Positions 1 to 9,625 of a DNA stretch of 36,613 nucleotides are shown in pieces. Made by a program: the position numbers and the translations under genes. How positions within the stretch are numbered: position 1 is the stretch's first letter; each line of letters opens with the position of its first letter. The notes under the pieces were generated by a model. The model did no database searches. It was given only the letters and a program-made list of their open reading frames with translations, and was not told the origin of the DNA. The stretch covers positions 1-36,613 of the forward strand of contig CANIWQ010000015.1 of the NCBI GenBank assembly GCA_947471365.1. The letters run 5' to 3'. This DNA is from Gemmatimonadota bacterium (GTDB taxonomy: Bacteria > Gemmatimonadota > Gemmatimonadetes > Gemmatimonadales > Gemmatimonadaceae).

Positions 1-1023
1 CGCGGCCCCGTGCGGTTGCACGTGGAAGCCGCGTCGCGTTTTGTGTGGCCAGCCACCGAGTTGACCGTCGTCGCAGAAATTCGAGGCAGTCAAGAGCCGG
101 ACACGCGATTTGTATACAGTGCGCACGTGCAGGAACCGGGGGCAAATGACAACGCCAGCGGCGTGGGCGCGCTCGCCGAAGCGGCCCGCGTGGCGGCCGA
201 CCTCGTGAAGAGCGGCAAGGAAGACCCCAAGCGCACCCTCACCTTTCTGTGGGGCCAAGAAATTCGCAGCACCGACCGCTTCATCAAGCAGGACACCACC
301 CGCGCCCGTGGCATTCGCTGGGGGATGAGCCTCGACATGGTCGGCGAGGATACCAAGAAAACCGGCGGCACCTTCCTCATTGAGAAGATGCCGGACCCCT
401 CCGCCATCTGGACGCGCGGCGACGACAAGCACAGCGAGTGGGGCGGCTCCCCCATCAACGAGTCGCAGCTCAAGCCGCACTATTTCAACGATTACGTACT
501 CCGTCGCGCGCTGGACGAAGCGGCCGGCAACGGCTGGGTCGTCAAGACCAATCCCTTCGAAGGAGGGAGCGACCACACCCCCTTCCTCACCGCCAACAAG
601 CCGGGGCTGCTCCTCTGGCACTTTACCGACGAGTTCTACCACACCGACGGCGACCGGCTCGACAAAGTCTCCGCGGAAGAACTTCGTCACTCTGGCATCA
701 CGGCGCTCATGAGCGGTTTGCTACTCACCTCCGCGGATGGCCCCACCGCACGCGCGCTCATTCGTGAAGTGGAGCGAGCGGCCCTCGCCCGTGTAGAAGT
801 GGAGCGTGTGATTTCCGCCGACTCCATTTCGCGCGGTGCGGACGTCGACAAAGAGCGCCACGTGCTCGAGGTGTGGGGCACCTACTATCGCGGCGCGCTC
901 GCCACCACCGAGGACATCGAAGTCGGAGGCGCAAGCGCCGAAACGCGTGCGGCGATTGCCGCGTCGCAGGCACGAGTGGCGGCCGCCGTCGCTAAGGCCC
1001 GAACGATGCTCAAGCCGGAGTAA
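1..1023 (+). CDS. M28-family metallopeptidase-like protein, 5' truncated
   Basis: The reading frame is open from base 1, so the true start lies upstream of the window; the GTG at 10 is probably internal. The visible part matches the zinc aminopeptidase fold of family M28: an AH(VQEP)GANDNASG segment supplies the first His ligand and the bridging Asp, a WGQE segment holds the Glu pair position, SLDMVG supplies an Asp, GGSDHTPF follows, and FYHTDGDRLDKVS supplies the last His. The family normally hydrolyses N-terminal residues of peptides and many members are secreted; the signal peptide region is not in view. Odd points are HVQ in place of HxD, and Gln where M28 enzymes usually carry the general-base Glu of an EE pair (WGQE), so activity is uncertain. 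The roughly 100-residue C-terminal extension is Ala-rich and probably helical. It converges with the kinase gene on the other strand. Confidence 0.8.
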   Translation, partial: RGPVRLHVEAASRFVWPATELTVVAEIRGSQEPDTRFVYSAHVQEPGANDNASGVGALAEAARVAADLVKSGKEDPKRTLTFLWGQEIRSTDRFIKQDTTRARGIRWGMSLDMVGEDTKKTGGTFLIEKMPDPSAIWTRGDDKHSEWGGSPINESQLKPHYFNDYVLRRALDEAAGNGWVVKTNPFEGGSDHTPFLTANKPGLLLWHFTDEFYHTDGDRLDKVSAEELRHSGITALMSGLLLTSADGPTARALIREVERAALARVEVERVISADSISRGADVDKERHVLEVWGTYYRGALATTEDIEVGGASAETRAAIAASQARVAAAVAKARTMLKPE

Positions 1024-1050
1024 GGCACCGGCGCGGCCTGCACCACACCA

Positions 1051-1083
1051 TCATGCGCGCCGGCCAGTCCGCGGCGCGCATGA
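1051..1083. terminator. Inverted repeat between convergent genes, possible bidirectional terminator
   Basis: Perfect 11-bp arms (TCATGCGCGCC at 1051-1061 and GGCGCGCATGA at 1073-1083) enclose an 11-nt loop. The repeat lies in the 84-bp gap between the stop codons of the peptidase (plus) and the kinase-like gene (minus). No T-tract follows on either strand, so a classical intrinsic terminator is not proven. Confidence 0.45.
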
Positions 1084-1107
1084 CTGTTTCACCGTGCCTA
1101 CTCGCGA

Positions 1108-2037
1108 CTAACCGCGAAACTCCTTGGGCACCAACAGCGCCTCGATCCCCTCGTACACGGCGATCAAGTGCCGCACATTCGACACGAAGTCGATTTTCGA
1201 CACATCAATCTCGAGCACCGGGCCGCGATACCACCCATTGGCCCGCACGTTCGTAATAAACTCGTCGTATCGCGGGTTCAGTGCGGTCACGAGTCGCAGG
1301 AGCCCCTCGGGAATCTCCGCGGTCTCCGATTGTTCTTCGGCGCGCTGGCGGTCCCCGATATTGCGGAGCAGATACTCCACGGGGCTCTTGAGCAACACGA
1401 TCAACCCGGGACGCACCAGCGACCGGAACTCGGCGTCGAGCCGACCATCAATCACCTGCAACGCATCGGCCGTGAGATAGGGCACGTCCATGTCTCGATG
1501 CAACACCTCGCAAAACGCAAAGCGGTCGGCGAGAGGCGAGCCATCGATGCAGGTGGAGGACTGCAAGTGCGGCACCGCCTGCAACTGCATTTTACGCAGA
1601 TCAAGATAGGCGTGCTGAATGTCGAGCGCCGCCTGTTCCAGGTGCGTGCGCGACGCACGCAACGCCGGACTATCGGCCGCATCGCGCTGCTGATGGGCAA
1701 TGAAGTCGTTGATGGCGCCGTAGTAGCGCCCCAGCGTTCGCTTCGCCGAGTGCTTCGCCGTGGCGAGCAGCGGAAAGAGCGACGCGTTATTGACGACGTG
1801 ATCTTCGAACCCATCGTCCGGGAGTTCAAAGAGCGCGTTCATGCCCGTGTTGTACGCGAGGAGTTTCACCAGCGAACTCTTCCCCGCTCCGATATTCCCC
1901 ACGCACGCAATGAGCGTCTGATGGCGCGAGAGGTACGTCAGCAGCCGACGTTCAACATTGGTGAGCCGGTTCGCAATCTCATGCCGGCGGATCGTCAGAT
2001 CTTCCTGCACCTCGAGCGTGATATTGCCGTCACTCAT
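1108..2037 (-). CDS. Deoxynucleoside kinase-like P-loop protein (divergent paralogue)
   Basis: A 309-residue protein of the deoxynucleoside kinase (dCK/dGK-like) fold, which phosphorylates deoxynucleosides for salvage. A Walker A loop GNIGAGKSS is at about 47-55, an acidic FELPDD segment at about 70-75 is where substrate-binding Glu is expected, and a LID-like Arg-rich stretch (RNIGDRQR) lies near 225. The position of the family's (E/D)RS motif reads CIDGSPLADRFAF (about 163-175), so the conserved Arg has become Gly. There is also an N-terminal extension of about 40 residues, helical and charged. The ATG overlaps the stop of the upstream kinase gene in an ATGA, so the two are translationally coupled. 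The pair may form a heterodimer, as known for lactobacillar dAK/dGK. Substrate cannot be read from the sequence. Catalytic competence is doubtful because of the Arg loss. Confidence 0.75.
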   Translation of the reverse strand: MSDGNITLEVQEDLTIRRHEIANRLTNVERRLLTYLSRHQTLIACVGNIGAGKSSLVKLLAYNTGMNALFELPDDGFEDHVVNNASLFPLLATAKHSAKRTLGRYYGAINDFIAHQQRDAADSPALRASRTHLEQAALDIQHAYLDLRKMQLQAVPHLQSSTCIDGSPLADRFAFCEVLHRDMDVPYLTADALQVIDGRLDAEFRSLVRPGLIVLLKSPVEYLLRNIGDRQRAEEQSETAEIPEGLLRLVTALNPRYDEFITNVRANGWYRGPVLEIDVSKIDFVSNVRHLIAVYEGIEALLVPKEFRG

Positions 2038-2803
2038 GTGGTGAGCCGGCGCGCCGCGAGCATCCGGCGCACCTTTTCCCGAATGGTACCGGCCGCCACG
2101 TGCACGTAGTCGGGATGATCGTGCATGTCGATTTCTGCGGGCAGAATCACAATGTCACTGTCCGGCGGCACGATGGTGAGTTCCTGATATTTGCGCAACG
2201 TGCCGCGCCAGTTCGCCACAAGCGCTTCGTAGCACTCATGGATTTCGCGCAAATAATCTTTGGTGATCGTCTGCGCGTACGCATCGCCGGCCGCCGCACG
2301 TGCCGCCCGGCGCTTCTCGAGCAGGTCAGGCTCCGTGCGCAAATACACCGTGAGGTCTGGCAGGCGAATGCGCTCGTGGTGCAGCGTCTGATAAAACAGG
2401 GTGTTGTACAACTTGGCGTGCGCCGCCGGCATCTCACCGGCTTCGATCATGCGCTTCACGAATACTTCGGGGCCGTCCAAAAAGGGACGATCCTCGAGGA
2501 TCAACACGCCGGTCTTTTGCTCGCGCGTCATCAGATGGCGAATCTCGCGTTGTTGCAGCACGCGCATATGCAGAAACGCCGTTTCGGTGGGGAAAATATT
2601 CGCCACGCGATCCTGATAAAACAGCGCCAAACATTCGTCGGTGAGCGATCCCTTCTCCACGCGCTCGGTAAACGAATACGTGTCGGCGCCGTCGAGCAGC
2701 CCTTGTAACTCGGAGCGGTAGGGCTCGCTCGCAAGCGCATTCATGAGCGTCGTCTTCCCGGAGAAGAGATTGCCCATGAGGCCAATGTGAAAATTATTCG
2801 CAC

Positions 2804-2807
<4 letters not shown>
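2034..2807 (-). CDS. Deoxynucleoside kinase family protein
   Basis: A 257-residue deoxynucleoside-kinase-like protein. Walker [10 protein letters not shown] is at about 12-20, the substrate-site Glu/Asp-Arg motif LEDRPFLDG at about 104-112 (E105, D106, R107) is intact, and the LID segment with EKRRAAR follows a YLRTEPDLL strand. It is expected to transfer phosphate from ATP to a deoxynucleoside in the cytoplasm; the preferred base is unknown. I chose the GTG at 2807 because it overlaps the glnS stop as GTGA and has AAGGAG about 11 nt upstream. An in-frame GTG at 2831 would add eight residues but lies inside glnS and lacks a ribosome binding site. It is the middle gene of glnS-kinase-kinase, with 4-bp overlaps on both sides. 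Confidence 0.8.
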
Positions 2808-4486
<1,679 letters not shown>

Positions 4487-4549
4487 GAGCGTACCTACGG
4501 TTGGGGTGGGGCGAGAGCTGAAAAATACACGGTTGCCAGCCGGTCTGAG

Positions 4550-4566
4550 AGGAGGCGGTGCCTCCT
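4550..4566. terminator. Short hairpin in the gap upstream of glnS
   Basis: AGGAGGC and GCCTCCT form a perfect 7-bp stem with a 3-nt loop in the 123-bp gap between the flavoprotein gene and glnS, both on the minus strand. On the minus strand a T-rich stretch (TATTTTT) lies about 20 nt downstream, too far for a classical terminator. A second small palindrome, GGGGCT-ac-AGCCCC (4606-4619), spans the stop codon of the flavoprotein gene. Either could end its transcript or separate it from glnS. Confidence 0.3.
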
Positions 4567-4609
4567 GCCAGCGCCCATCTGAGCTCCGTGCTCCCCAGTA
4601 CCGGTGGGG

Positions 4610-5194
4610 CTACAGCCCCGGGCGCAGTTCCAGCACCCCACTCGTCCCCGGAACCGCCGGGTCGCTGTCCCCTGGCCCCAGCGGCGGCCCCGTCCGTTGC
4701 TTAGCGCTCACGGCCTCAATGTGGATCGTCACAAACGACGTCGCGTCGATGTGCTTCTCGGGAATGACCCCGTAATCCACCCCTTCCTGGCGTCCTGGGA
4801 AGTAGCGGCCGATCATCTGGGCCAGGAGTTCGTGCTGGCGCTCCGGCGATGGCTGCTCGGTCGCCGCGCGGCCAAACGCCACGGCACTGCGATAGTTCAC
4901 CGAGTGATTGAGCCCGGTCTTGGAATACACGAGCCCGTCCGTCAGCGTGACCGTGACGCAGACGGAGGCCCCGTCCTGCAGTGCGCCCATCAGCCGGCTG
5001 TTGTGCGCCCCGTGCAGATGCAGGAGCTCCGGCTCGGCTGCATCGAACGCATACGTCATGGGGATCACCACGGGGCCGTTGGCGTCGGCAATCCCGACAT
5101 GGGCCACAATCCCTGCCGCGAGAATGGCCACTGCGGCCTCCGGGACGGACCGTTCCTTGTGCTGCTTGATGAGCGCGCGATCCTCACGAGTCAT
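4610..5194 (-). CDS. Pyridoxamine 5'-phosphate oxidase-like flavin-binding protein
   Basis: A 194-residue protein resembling the Pyridox_ox_2 branch of the split-barrel FMN-binding fold. Visible hallmarks are VAHVGIADANGPVVIPMTYAFD near the N-terminus, LHLHGAHNSRLMGAL, VCVTVTLTDGLVYSKTGLNHSVNYRSAVAFG, and a late EKHIDATSFVTIHIEAVSAKQRTGPP. Members bind FMN or related cofactors; substrate is usually unknown. I prefer the ATG at 5194 over an upstream TTG at 5218, because CATCTT lies 6 nt before it, the same leaderless layout as other genes here. The last 25 residues are Pro/Gly-rich and probably disordered. It is transcribed away from the cyclophilin gene. Confidence 0.82.
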   Translation of the reverse strand: MTREDRALIKQHKERSVPEAAVAILAAGIVAHVGIADANGPVVIPMTYAFDAAEPELLHLHGAHNSRLMGALQDGASVCVTVTLTDGLVYSKTGLNHSVNYRSAVAFGRAATEQPSPERQHELLAQMIGRYFPGRQEGVDYGVIPEKHIDATSFVTIHIEAVSAKQRTGPPLGPGDSDPAVPGTSGVLELRPGL

Positions 5195-5200
5195 GGTCGA

Positions 5201-5206
5201 AAGATG
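5201..5206 (-). promoter_or_regulatory. Putative -10 box of a leaderless transcript (flavoprotein gene)
   Basis: CATCTT on the minus strand, 6 nt before the ATG at 5194, with no Shine-Dalgarno sequence. It is a one-base variant of the TATCTT found at the same spacing before other genes in the window. Confidence 0.4.
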
Positions 5207-5282
5207 CCCGTTGGACAAAAGCGCCGCCAGAGTCGGTGCTGCCGCTTGCCGAGGAGCAGATCAGCCCCCATCGTTACCGCCC

Positions 5283-5933
5283 ATGCGAGCCCGACATCTA
5301 CTGGCCCTCGTCGCCCTCGCGGGCGGCGCCTGCGCCAAGCCCTCCCAACTGCGCCACCCCGAGCCCGCGCGGCTTTCCCTTGCCGCTCCCGACAGTTTCA
5401 CGGTGGACGTCCTGACCTCCAAGGGCACCTTTACCCTCACCGCGCATCGCGACTGGGCGCCACTCGGCGTGGACCGGCTCTATCACTTGGTCCGCGCCCG
5501 GTTTTACGATGGCAACCGGTTCTTCCGCACCGTGGACAACTTCGTCACACAGTTCGGCCTGAATGGCGATACGGCGGTGACCGCCGCGTGGCGCGCACAG
5601 CGCATTATGGACGACCCCGTCAAGCGCAGTAACGTGCGCGGCACCGTCAGTTTTGCAGCGGGCGGAAAAGACTCACGCACTACGCAGCTCTTTCTCAACT
5701 ACAAAGACAACAGCCGGCTCGACACGCTCGGGTTTGCCGTGATCGCGCAAGTGGTTGACGGCATGCCGGTTGTGGATTCGCTCTACAAGGGCTACGGCGA
5801 GGGCCCGCCGCGCGGCACAGGCCCCTCGCAGGATCGCATTGTGAAGGAAGGGAACGCATATCTGATCAAGGACTTCCCCTTGCTCGACTACATCATCACG
5901 GCCCGCATTCGACGGGAATGGAGACATCAATGA
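5283..5933 (+). CDS. Cyclophilin-type peptidyl-prolyl isomerase, probable lipoprotein
   Basis: A 216-residue protein with an N-terminal hydrophobic segment (about 5-16) ending in a Cys at 17, consistent with a lipoprotein signal, although Gly at -3 makes the lipobox weak. Mature protein would sit in the periplasm or on the outer membrane. The cyclophilin fold shows as VDVLTSKGTFTLTAHRDWAPLGVDRLYHLV, then FYDGNRFFRTVDNFVTQFG, which has the catalytic-type Arg and the Gln of the FMxQ strand. GTVSFAAGGKDSRTTQLFLNY and FAVIAQVVDGMPVVDSL follow. It should catalyse proline cis-trans isomerisation of exported proteins. The stop overlaps the next start as ATGA. The longer open frame upstream to 4908 is antisense to the flavoprotein gene and is not used. 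CATCGT 8 nt before the ATG may be a weak -10. Confidence 0.88.
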   Translation: MRARHLLALVALAGGACAKPSQLRHPEPARLSLAAPDSFTVDVLTSKGTFTLTAHRDWAPLGVDRLYHLVRARFYDGNRFFRTVDNFVTQFGLNGDTAVTAAWRAQRIMDDPVKRSNVRGTVSFAAGGKDSRTTQLFLNYKDNSRLDTLGFAVIAQVVDGMPVVDSLYKGYGEGPPRGTGPSQDRIVKEGNAYLIKDFPLLDYIITARIRREWRHQ

Positions 5934-6202
5934 GTGCCCCGCACCACGCGTTGGCCGCCCGTCGCTGGCGCATCGCGATCGCGCTCACGATGGCCGTGGT
6001 CGTGCTGTATTTCGGATTCATCCTATTGATCGCGTACCGCAAGGCGCTCATGGGCTCCATTGTCACGCCCGGGCTCTCGGTGGGGATTCTCTTTGGCGCG
6101 GCGGTCATCGTCGTGAGTTGGATGAGCACGTGGGTGTATGTCCGCTGGGCGAACCGCAGCTACGACCCCGCTTTGGCCGCGCTCAAAGCGGAGGGCAAGT
6201 GA
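5930..6202 (+). CDS. DUF485 small membrane protein, ActP partner
   Basis: A 90-residue membrane protein with two hydrophobic helices (about 14-36 and 47-70) joined by YRKALMGSIVTPGLSVG. This is the DUF485/YjcH layout, which accompanies ActP-type sodium/acetate symporters in many bacteria. The ATG at 5930 overlaps the cyclophilin stop (ATGA) and has GGAG 6 nt upstream; an in-frame ATG at 5918 is less well placed. Its stop overlaps the symporter ATG by one base (TGATG). The role is probably as an accessory of the symporter in the inner membrane; its mechanism is unknown. Confidence 0.88.
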   Translation: MSAPHHALAARRWRIAIALTMAVVVLYFGFILLIAYRKALMGSIVTPGLSVGILFGAAVIVVSWMSTWVYVRWANRSYDPALAALKAEGK

Positions 6203-7827
6203 TGCTCGCACTCATGCAAGCCGCAGCCGCGGCGAGCGCCTCGACTGCCCAAACGGCAGCTCCCGTTGCGAGCGCCGCCGGTGCGGCGTCGGCGAGCGCC
6301 ATCGGCCAGCCCAACGCGGTCGCGATGGGATTCTTCTTTCTCTTCATCGCCATCACCCTCGCCATCACCTATTGGGCGGCACGACGCACCAGCACCACCG
6401 AACACTTCTACGCCGCCGGACGCAGCATCAGCGCCGCACAAAATGGATTCGCGCTCGCCGGCGACTACATGAGCGCGGCGAGCTTCTTAGGCATTGCCGG
6501 CCTCGTCTCCACCAGCGGCTTTGACGGACTCGTCTACTCCACCGGATGGCTGGTCGGCTGGCCCGTGGTGCTCTTTTTGGTGGCCGAACCGCTCCGCAAC
6601 CTCGGACGCTATACCTTTGCCGACGTGGTCGCCACACGCCTCAAGCACACCCCCGTGCGACTCGCCGCGGCGCTCGGCACGCTCTCGACCGTCATCTTCT
6701 ATTTGATTGCGCAAATGGTCGGCGCGGGGTCGCTCATCAAACTGATGTTCGGCATTTCGTACGAAACGGCCGTCATCATTGTGGGCATCGCGATGATTTC
6801 CTACGTGCTGTTCGGCGGCATGATCGCCACCACGTGGGTCCAGATCGTGAAGGCCGCGCTGCTCCTTGGCGGCGCCGCGGCACTCGCCTTTATGGTGCTG
6901 CTCCGCTTTCACATGAATCCGCTCGAGCTCTTTGCCGCCGCCAGCGATAAGTACGGCGCCGCCGTCCTCGCGCCGGGCAAGCTCGTGACGAACCCCATCG
7001 ACACCATCTCGCTGGGAATGGCGCTCATGTTTGGCACTGCGGGATTGCCGCACATTCTGATGCGCTTCTATACGGTGCCCGACGCACGCGCCGCACGCAC
7101 CTCCGTGTTCTACGCCACAGGGCTCATCGGCTTCTTCTATCTACTCACGTTCATCCTCGGCTTTGGCGCGATGGTGCTCGTTGGCCCGGACGCCATCAAG
7201 GCCATCGACAAGGGCGGCAATATGGCCGCGCCGTTGCTCGCCGAGTTTTTGGGAGGCACGCCGTTCCTTGGGTTCATTGCGGCGGTGGCGTTCGCTACGA
7301 TTCTCGCGGTAGTGGCCGGCCTCACCCTCTCCGGCGCCGCGGCACTGAGCCACGATTTGTGGACGAGCGTCGTGCGCGGCGGACATGCCAAGCCCGGCGA
7401 AGAGCTCCGGGTCGCGCGCGGTGCGACCTTTGTGCTTGGCATTATTGCCGTGGTACTCGGCATCACGTTCAAGGGGCAGAATGTCGCCTTCATGGTGAGC
7501 CTCGCCTTCGCGATTGCCGCCAGCGCCAACTTCCCCGCGCTCGTCCTGTCCATTTTCTGGCGCCGTTGCACCACGCAGGGCGCGGTGAGTTCGATGCTCT
7601 TTGGCACCGTCGCAACGCTCGTCCTGATTTATCTATCGCCCGTCATTCAGATAGACATTCTCAAGCATGAGAGTGCCTGGTTCGCGCTCAAGAATCCTGC
7701 GGTCGTCACCATCCCAGGCTCGTTCTTGATTGGTATTATTGTCTCGCTGTTCACCACCGATCGATCAGCCGTGGCGGCGTATGACGGCGCCGTGCGCGAT
7801 ATGATTGACGGCGCCAACGCCCACTGA
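6202..7827 (+). CDS. actP: ActP-type cation/acetate symporter (sodium:solute symporter family)
   Basis: A 541-residue SSS-family permease, close to the usual ActP length. After a 40-residue Ala/Ser-rich N-terminus that replaces the E. coli-type signal peptide, it has about 13 membrane helices. ActP-like landmarks are TTEHFYAAGRSISAAQNGFALAGDYMSAASFLGIAG, FLVAEPLRNLGRYTFADV, ARRTSTT, and the GLPHILMRFYTVPDARAAR segment. It should take up acetate and other short carboxylates with a cation. GGAGGG lies shortly before the ATG, and the start overlaps the DUF485 stop. Downstream, 43 bp separate it from the thiamine diphosphate enzyme, probably in the same transcript. Substrate could extend to glycolate or pyruvate. 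Confidence 0.9.
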   Translation: MLALMQAAAAASASTAQTAAPVASAAGAASASAIGQPNAVAMGFFFLFIAITLAITYWAARRTSTTEHFYAAGRSISAAQNGFALAGDYMSAASFLGIAGLVSTSGFDGLVYSTGWLVGWPVVLFLVAEPLRNLGRYTFADVVATRLKHTPVRLAAALGTLSTVIFYLIAQMVGAGSLIKLMFGISYETAVIIVGIAMISYVLFGGMIATTWVQIVKAALLLGGAAALAFMVLLRFHMNPLELFAAASDKYGAAVLAPGKLVTNPIDTISLGMALMFGTAGLPHILMRFYTVPDARAARTSVFYATGLIGFFYLLTFILGFGAMVLVGPDAIKAIDKGGNMAAPLLAEFLGGTPFLGFIAAVAFATILAVVAGLTLSGAAALSHDLWTSVVRGGHAKPGEELRVARGATFVLGIIAVVLGITFKGQNVAFMVSLAFAIAASANFPALVLSIFWRRCTTQGAVSSMLFGTVATLVLIYLSPVIQIDILKHESAWFALKNPAVVTIPGSFLIGIIVSLFTTDRSAVAAYDGAVRDMIDGANAH

Positions 7828-7870
7828 TGCGACGTTTGTCATCCCTCCCGCGCGTTCGGTGCGCAACGCA

Positions 7871-9625
7871 ATGACTCAGGAATCCACTGTATTGACAGGC
7901 GGCGAACGGCTCGCCGACGCCTTGGTTCGACACGGCGTCGACACGCTGTTTACGCTCCCCGGTGGGCACATTTCGCCGATCTTTGTGAGTGCCAAGGCGC
8001 GCGGCGTTCGCATTATTGACGTGCGTGACGAAGCCAACGCCGTGTTCGCTGCCGATGCCACCGCGCGACTCACCGGCAACATCGGTGTCGCCGTGGTCAC
8101 GGCTGGCCCTGGGCTCACCAACACACTCACCCCACTGCGCAACGCGCTCATGGCGCGTTCTCCCGTGGTGCTCCTCTGCGGCGCCACCGCGACGGTGCTG
8201 CGCGGGCGCGGCTCTCTGCAGGACATTGACCAACTCAGCGCGGTACGCTCGCACGTCAAGTGGGCAGGTCAAGTGAATCGCGCGGAAGATCTCATTCCCA
8301 TGTTCGCGCAGGCAGTGGAGATTGCGCGTACCGGGCCGACTGGACCGGTCGCCCTGGAGTGTCCCGTGGACCTGCTCTACAACAGCACCCTCGTGCGCGA
8401 GATGTACGGCGTGGCCAAACCGCTCCCCGCTGGCGCGCCACTCTCGCAGCGGCTGGAACGCTGGTACCTCGAACGCCATCTGCGCAAAACACTCGGCACC
8501 TCGCCGGTGCGTGACGACACCACTATGCCGTCCGCACCCAAGCGCACCAAGCCGTCGCCGCGCGCCGTTGCACGAGCCCGTGCACTCCTCGACGGTGCCA
8601 AGAAACCCGTGTTGCTCATTGGCAGCCAGGCGATGGAAGCCCCACAAGAAGCCGCCGCGCTCGCACAGGCGGTCACCGCACTCGGCGTTCCGGTGTATCT
8701 CGCCGGCATGGCGCGGGGGTTGCTCGGCGCGACACACCCGCTCCAACTGCGCCAGCAACGCAAAGAAGCCTTACGCGAGGCAGACGTCGTGCTGCTCGCG
8801 GGCACGCCCATGGACTTCCGACTCGACTACGGCCGCCACTTTCGCCACGGCACGACGATCATCACGGCCAACAGCGATGCCTCCGAGTTGCAGCGCAACC
8901 GTCGCGCGACACTCGGCGTGCACGGCGATGCCGACCTCTTTGTGCGCGCGCTCGCCACATCAGCGCCGCGCGCGGAATGGAGCGCTTGGCTCGAGATCTT
9001 GCAGGGACGCGACGCCGCACGCGAAGCGGAAATCGACACGCGCGCAGCGGCCGTGGTCACGCCAATCAACCCGCTCGCACTTTGCAAAGCCATTGACGGA
9101 CTCCTGAGCGACGACAGCATGATCGTCGCCGACGGCGGCGATTTTGTCGCTACGGCAGCCTACACGCTACGCCCGCGCGCGCCCCTCTCGTGGCTCGACC
9201 CCGGCGTCTTCGGCACACTCGGCGTCGGCGCCGGCTTTGCGATTGGCGCGAAGCTTCACCGCCCCTCCGCCGATGTGTGGCTCATCTACGGCGACGGTGC
9301 GGCTGGCTTTAGCGTCATTGAGTTCGACACGATGGTGCGCCACGGTATTCCTGTGATTGCCGTCGTAGGCAACGACGGCGCCTGGGCGCAGATCATGCGC
9401 GACCAAGTGCCGATGCTCGGCGACGATGTGGCCACCGTGCTCGGGCGCACCGCATTCCACGGCGTGGCCGATGCGCTCGGCGCCAAAGGGTTCCTCCTCG
9501 ACGATCCCGCCAAGATGGAGTCCACGCTGCGCGCCGCACGCGATACCGCTCGCGCGGGCACTCCGGTAATCGTCAATGCGCACATCGGGCTCACCGACTT
9601 CCGCAAAGGCTCTATTTCACTTTGA
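7871..9625 (+). CDS. Thiamine diphosphate enzyme, ILVBL/HACL2-like (acetolactate synthase superfamily)
   Basis: A 584-residue ThDP-dependent enzyme with Pyr, central and PP domains. The Pyr domain has LPGGHISP (about 29-36) and VRDEANAVFAADATARLTG, with E54 at the catalytic Glu position. The PP domain has WLDPGVFGTLGVGAGFAIGAKL and the Mg/ThDP motif GDGAAGF (474 on), followed by VVGNDGAWAQ. The protein also contains GRGSLQDIDQLS and ends TDFRKGSISL. From memory these blocks track human ILVBL (HACL2, a 2-hydroxyacyl-CoA lyase) more closely than catabolic or biosynthetic acetolactate synthase. No ilvN-like small subunit is adjacent. Reaction is therefore probably C-C cleavage of a 2-hydroxyacyl-CoA or an aldehyde/2-oxoacid ligation; this is inference. 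The ATG at 7871 is preferred; an in-frame TTG at 7805 overlaps actP. Confidence 0.82.
   Translation: MTQESTVLTGGERLADALVRHGVDTLFTLPGGHISPIFVSAKARGVRIIDVRDEANAVFAADATARLTGNIGVAVVTAGPGLTNTLTPLRNALMARSPVVLLCGATATVLRGRGSLQDIDQLSAVRSHVKWAGQVNRAEDLIPMFAQAVEIARTGPTGPVALECPVDLLYNSTLVREMYGVAKPLPAGAPLSQRLERWYLERHLRKTLGTSPVRDDTTMPSAPKRTKPSPRAVARARALLDGAKKPVLLIGSQAMEAPQEAAALAQAVTALGVPVYLAGMARGLLGATHPLQLRQQRKEALREADVVLLAGTPMDFRLDYGRHFRHGTTIITANSDASELQRNRRATLGVHGDADLFVRALATSAPRAEWSAWLEILQGRDAAREAEIDTRAAAVVTPINPLALCKAIDGLLSDDSMIVADGGDFVATAAYTLRPRAPLSWLDPGVFGTLGVGAGFAIGAKLHRPSADVWLIYGDGAAGFSVIEFDTMVRHGIPVIAVVGNDGAWAQIMRDQVPMLGDDVATVLGRTAFHGVADALGAKGFLLDDPAKMESTLRAARDTARAGTPVIVNAHIGLTDFRKGSISL

Noticed and set aside
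1168-2109. Plus-strand open frame of 313 codons opposite the kinase-like gene
   Set aside because: Opposite a gene with a clear Walker A motif; composition is typical of an antisense shadow.
4487-4609. T-box or riboswitch before glnS
   Set aside because: Only a 7-bp hairpin and GC-rich DNA are visible; no T-box sequence or specifier-stem layout, and T-boxes are not expected for glnS in this kind of bacterium.
4604-5632. Plus-strand open frame of 342 codons across the flavoprotein and cyclophilin genes
   Set aside because: Basic, motif-free translation overlapping two genes with clear domains on other frames.
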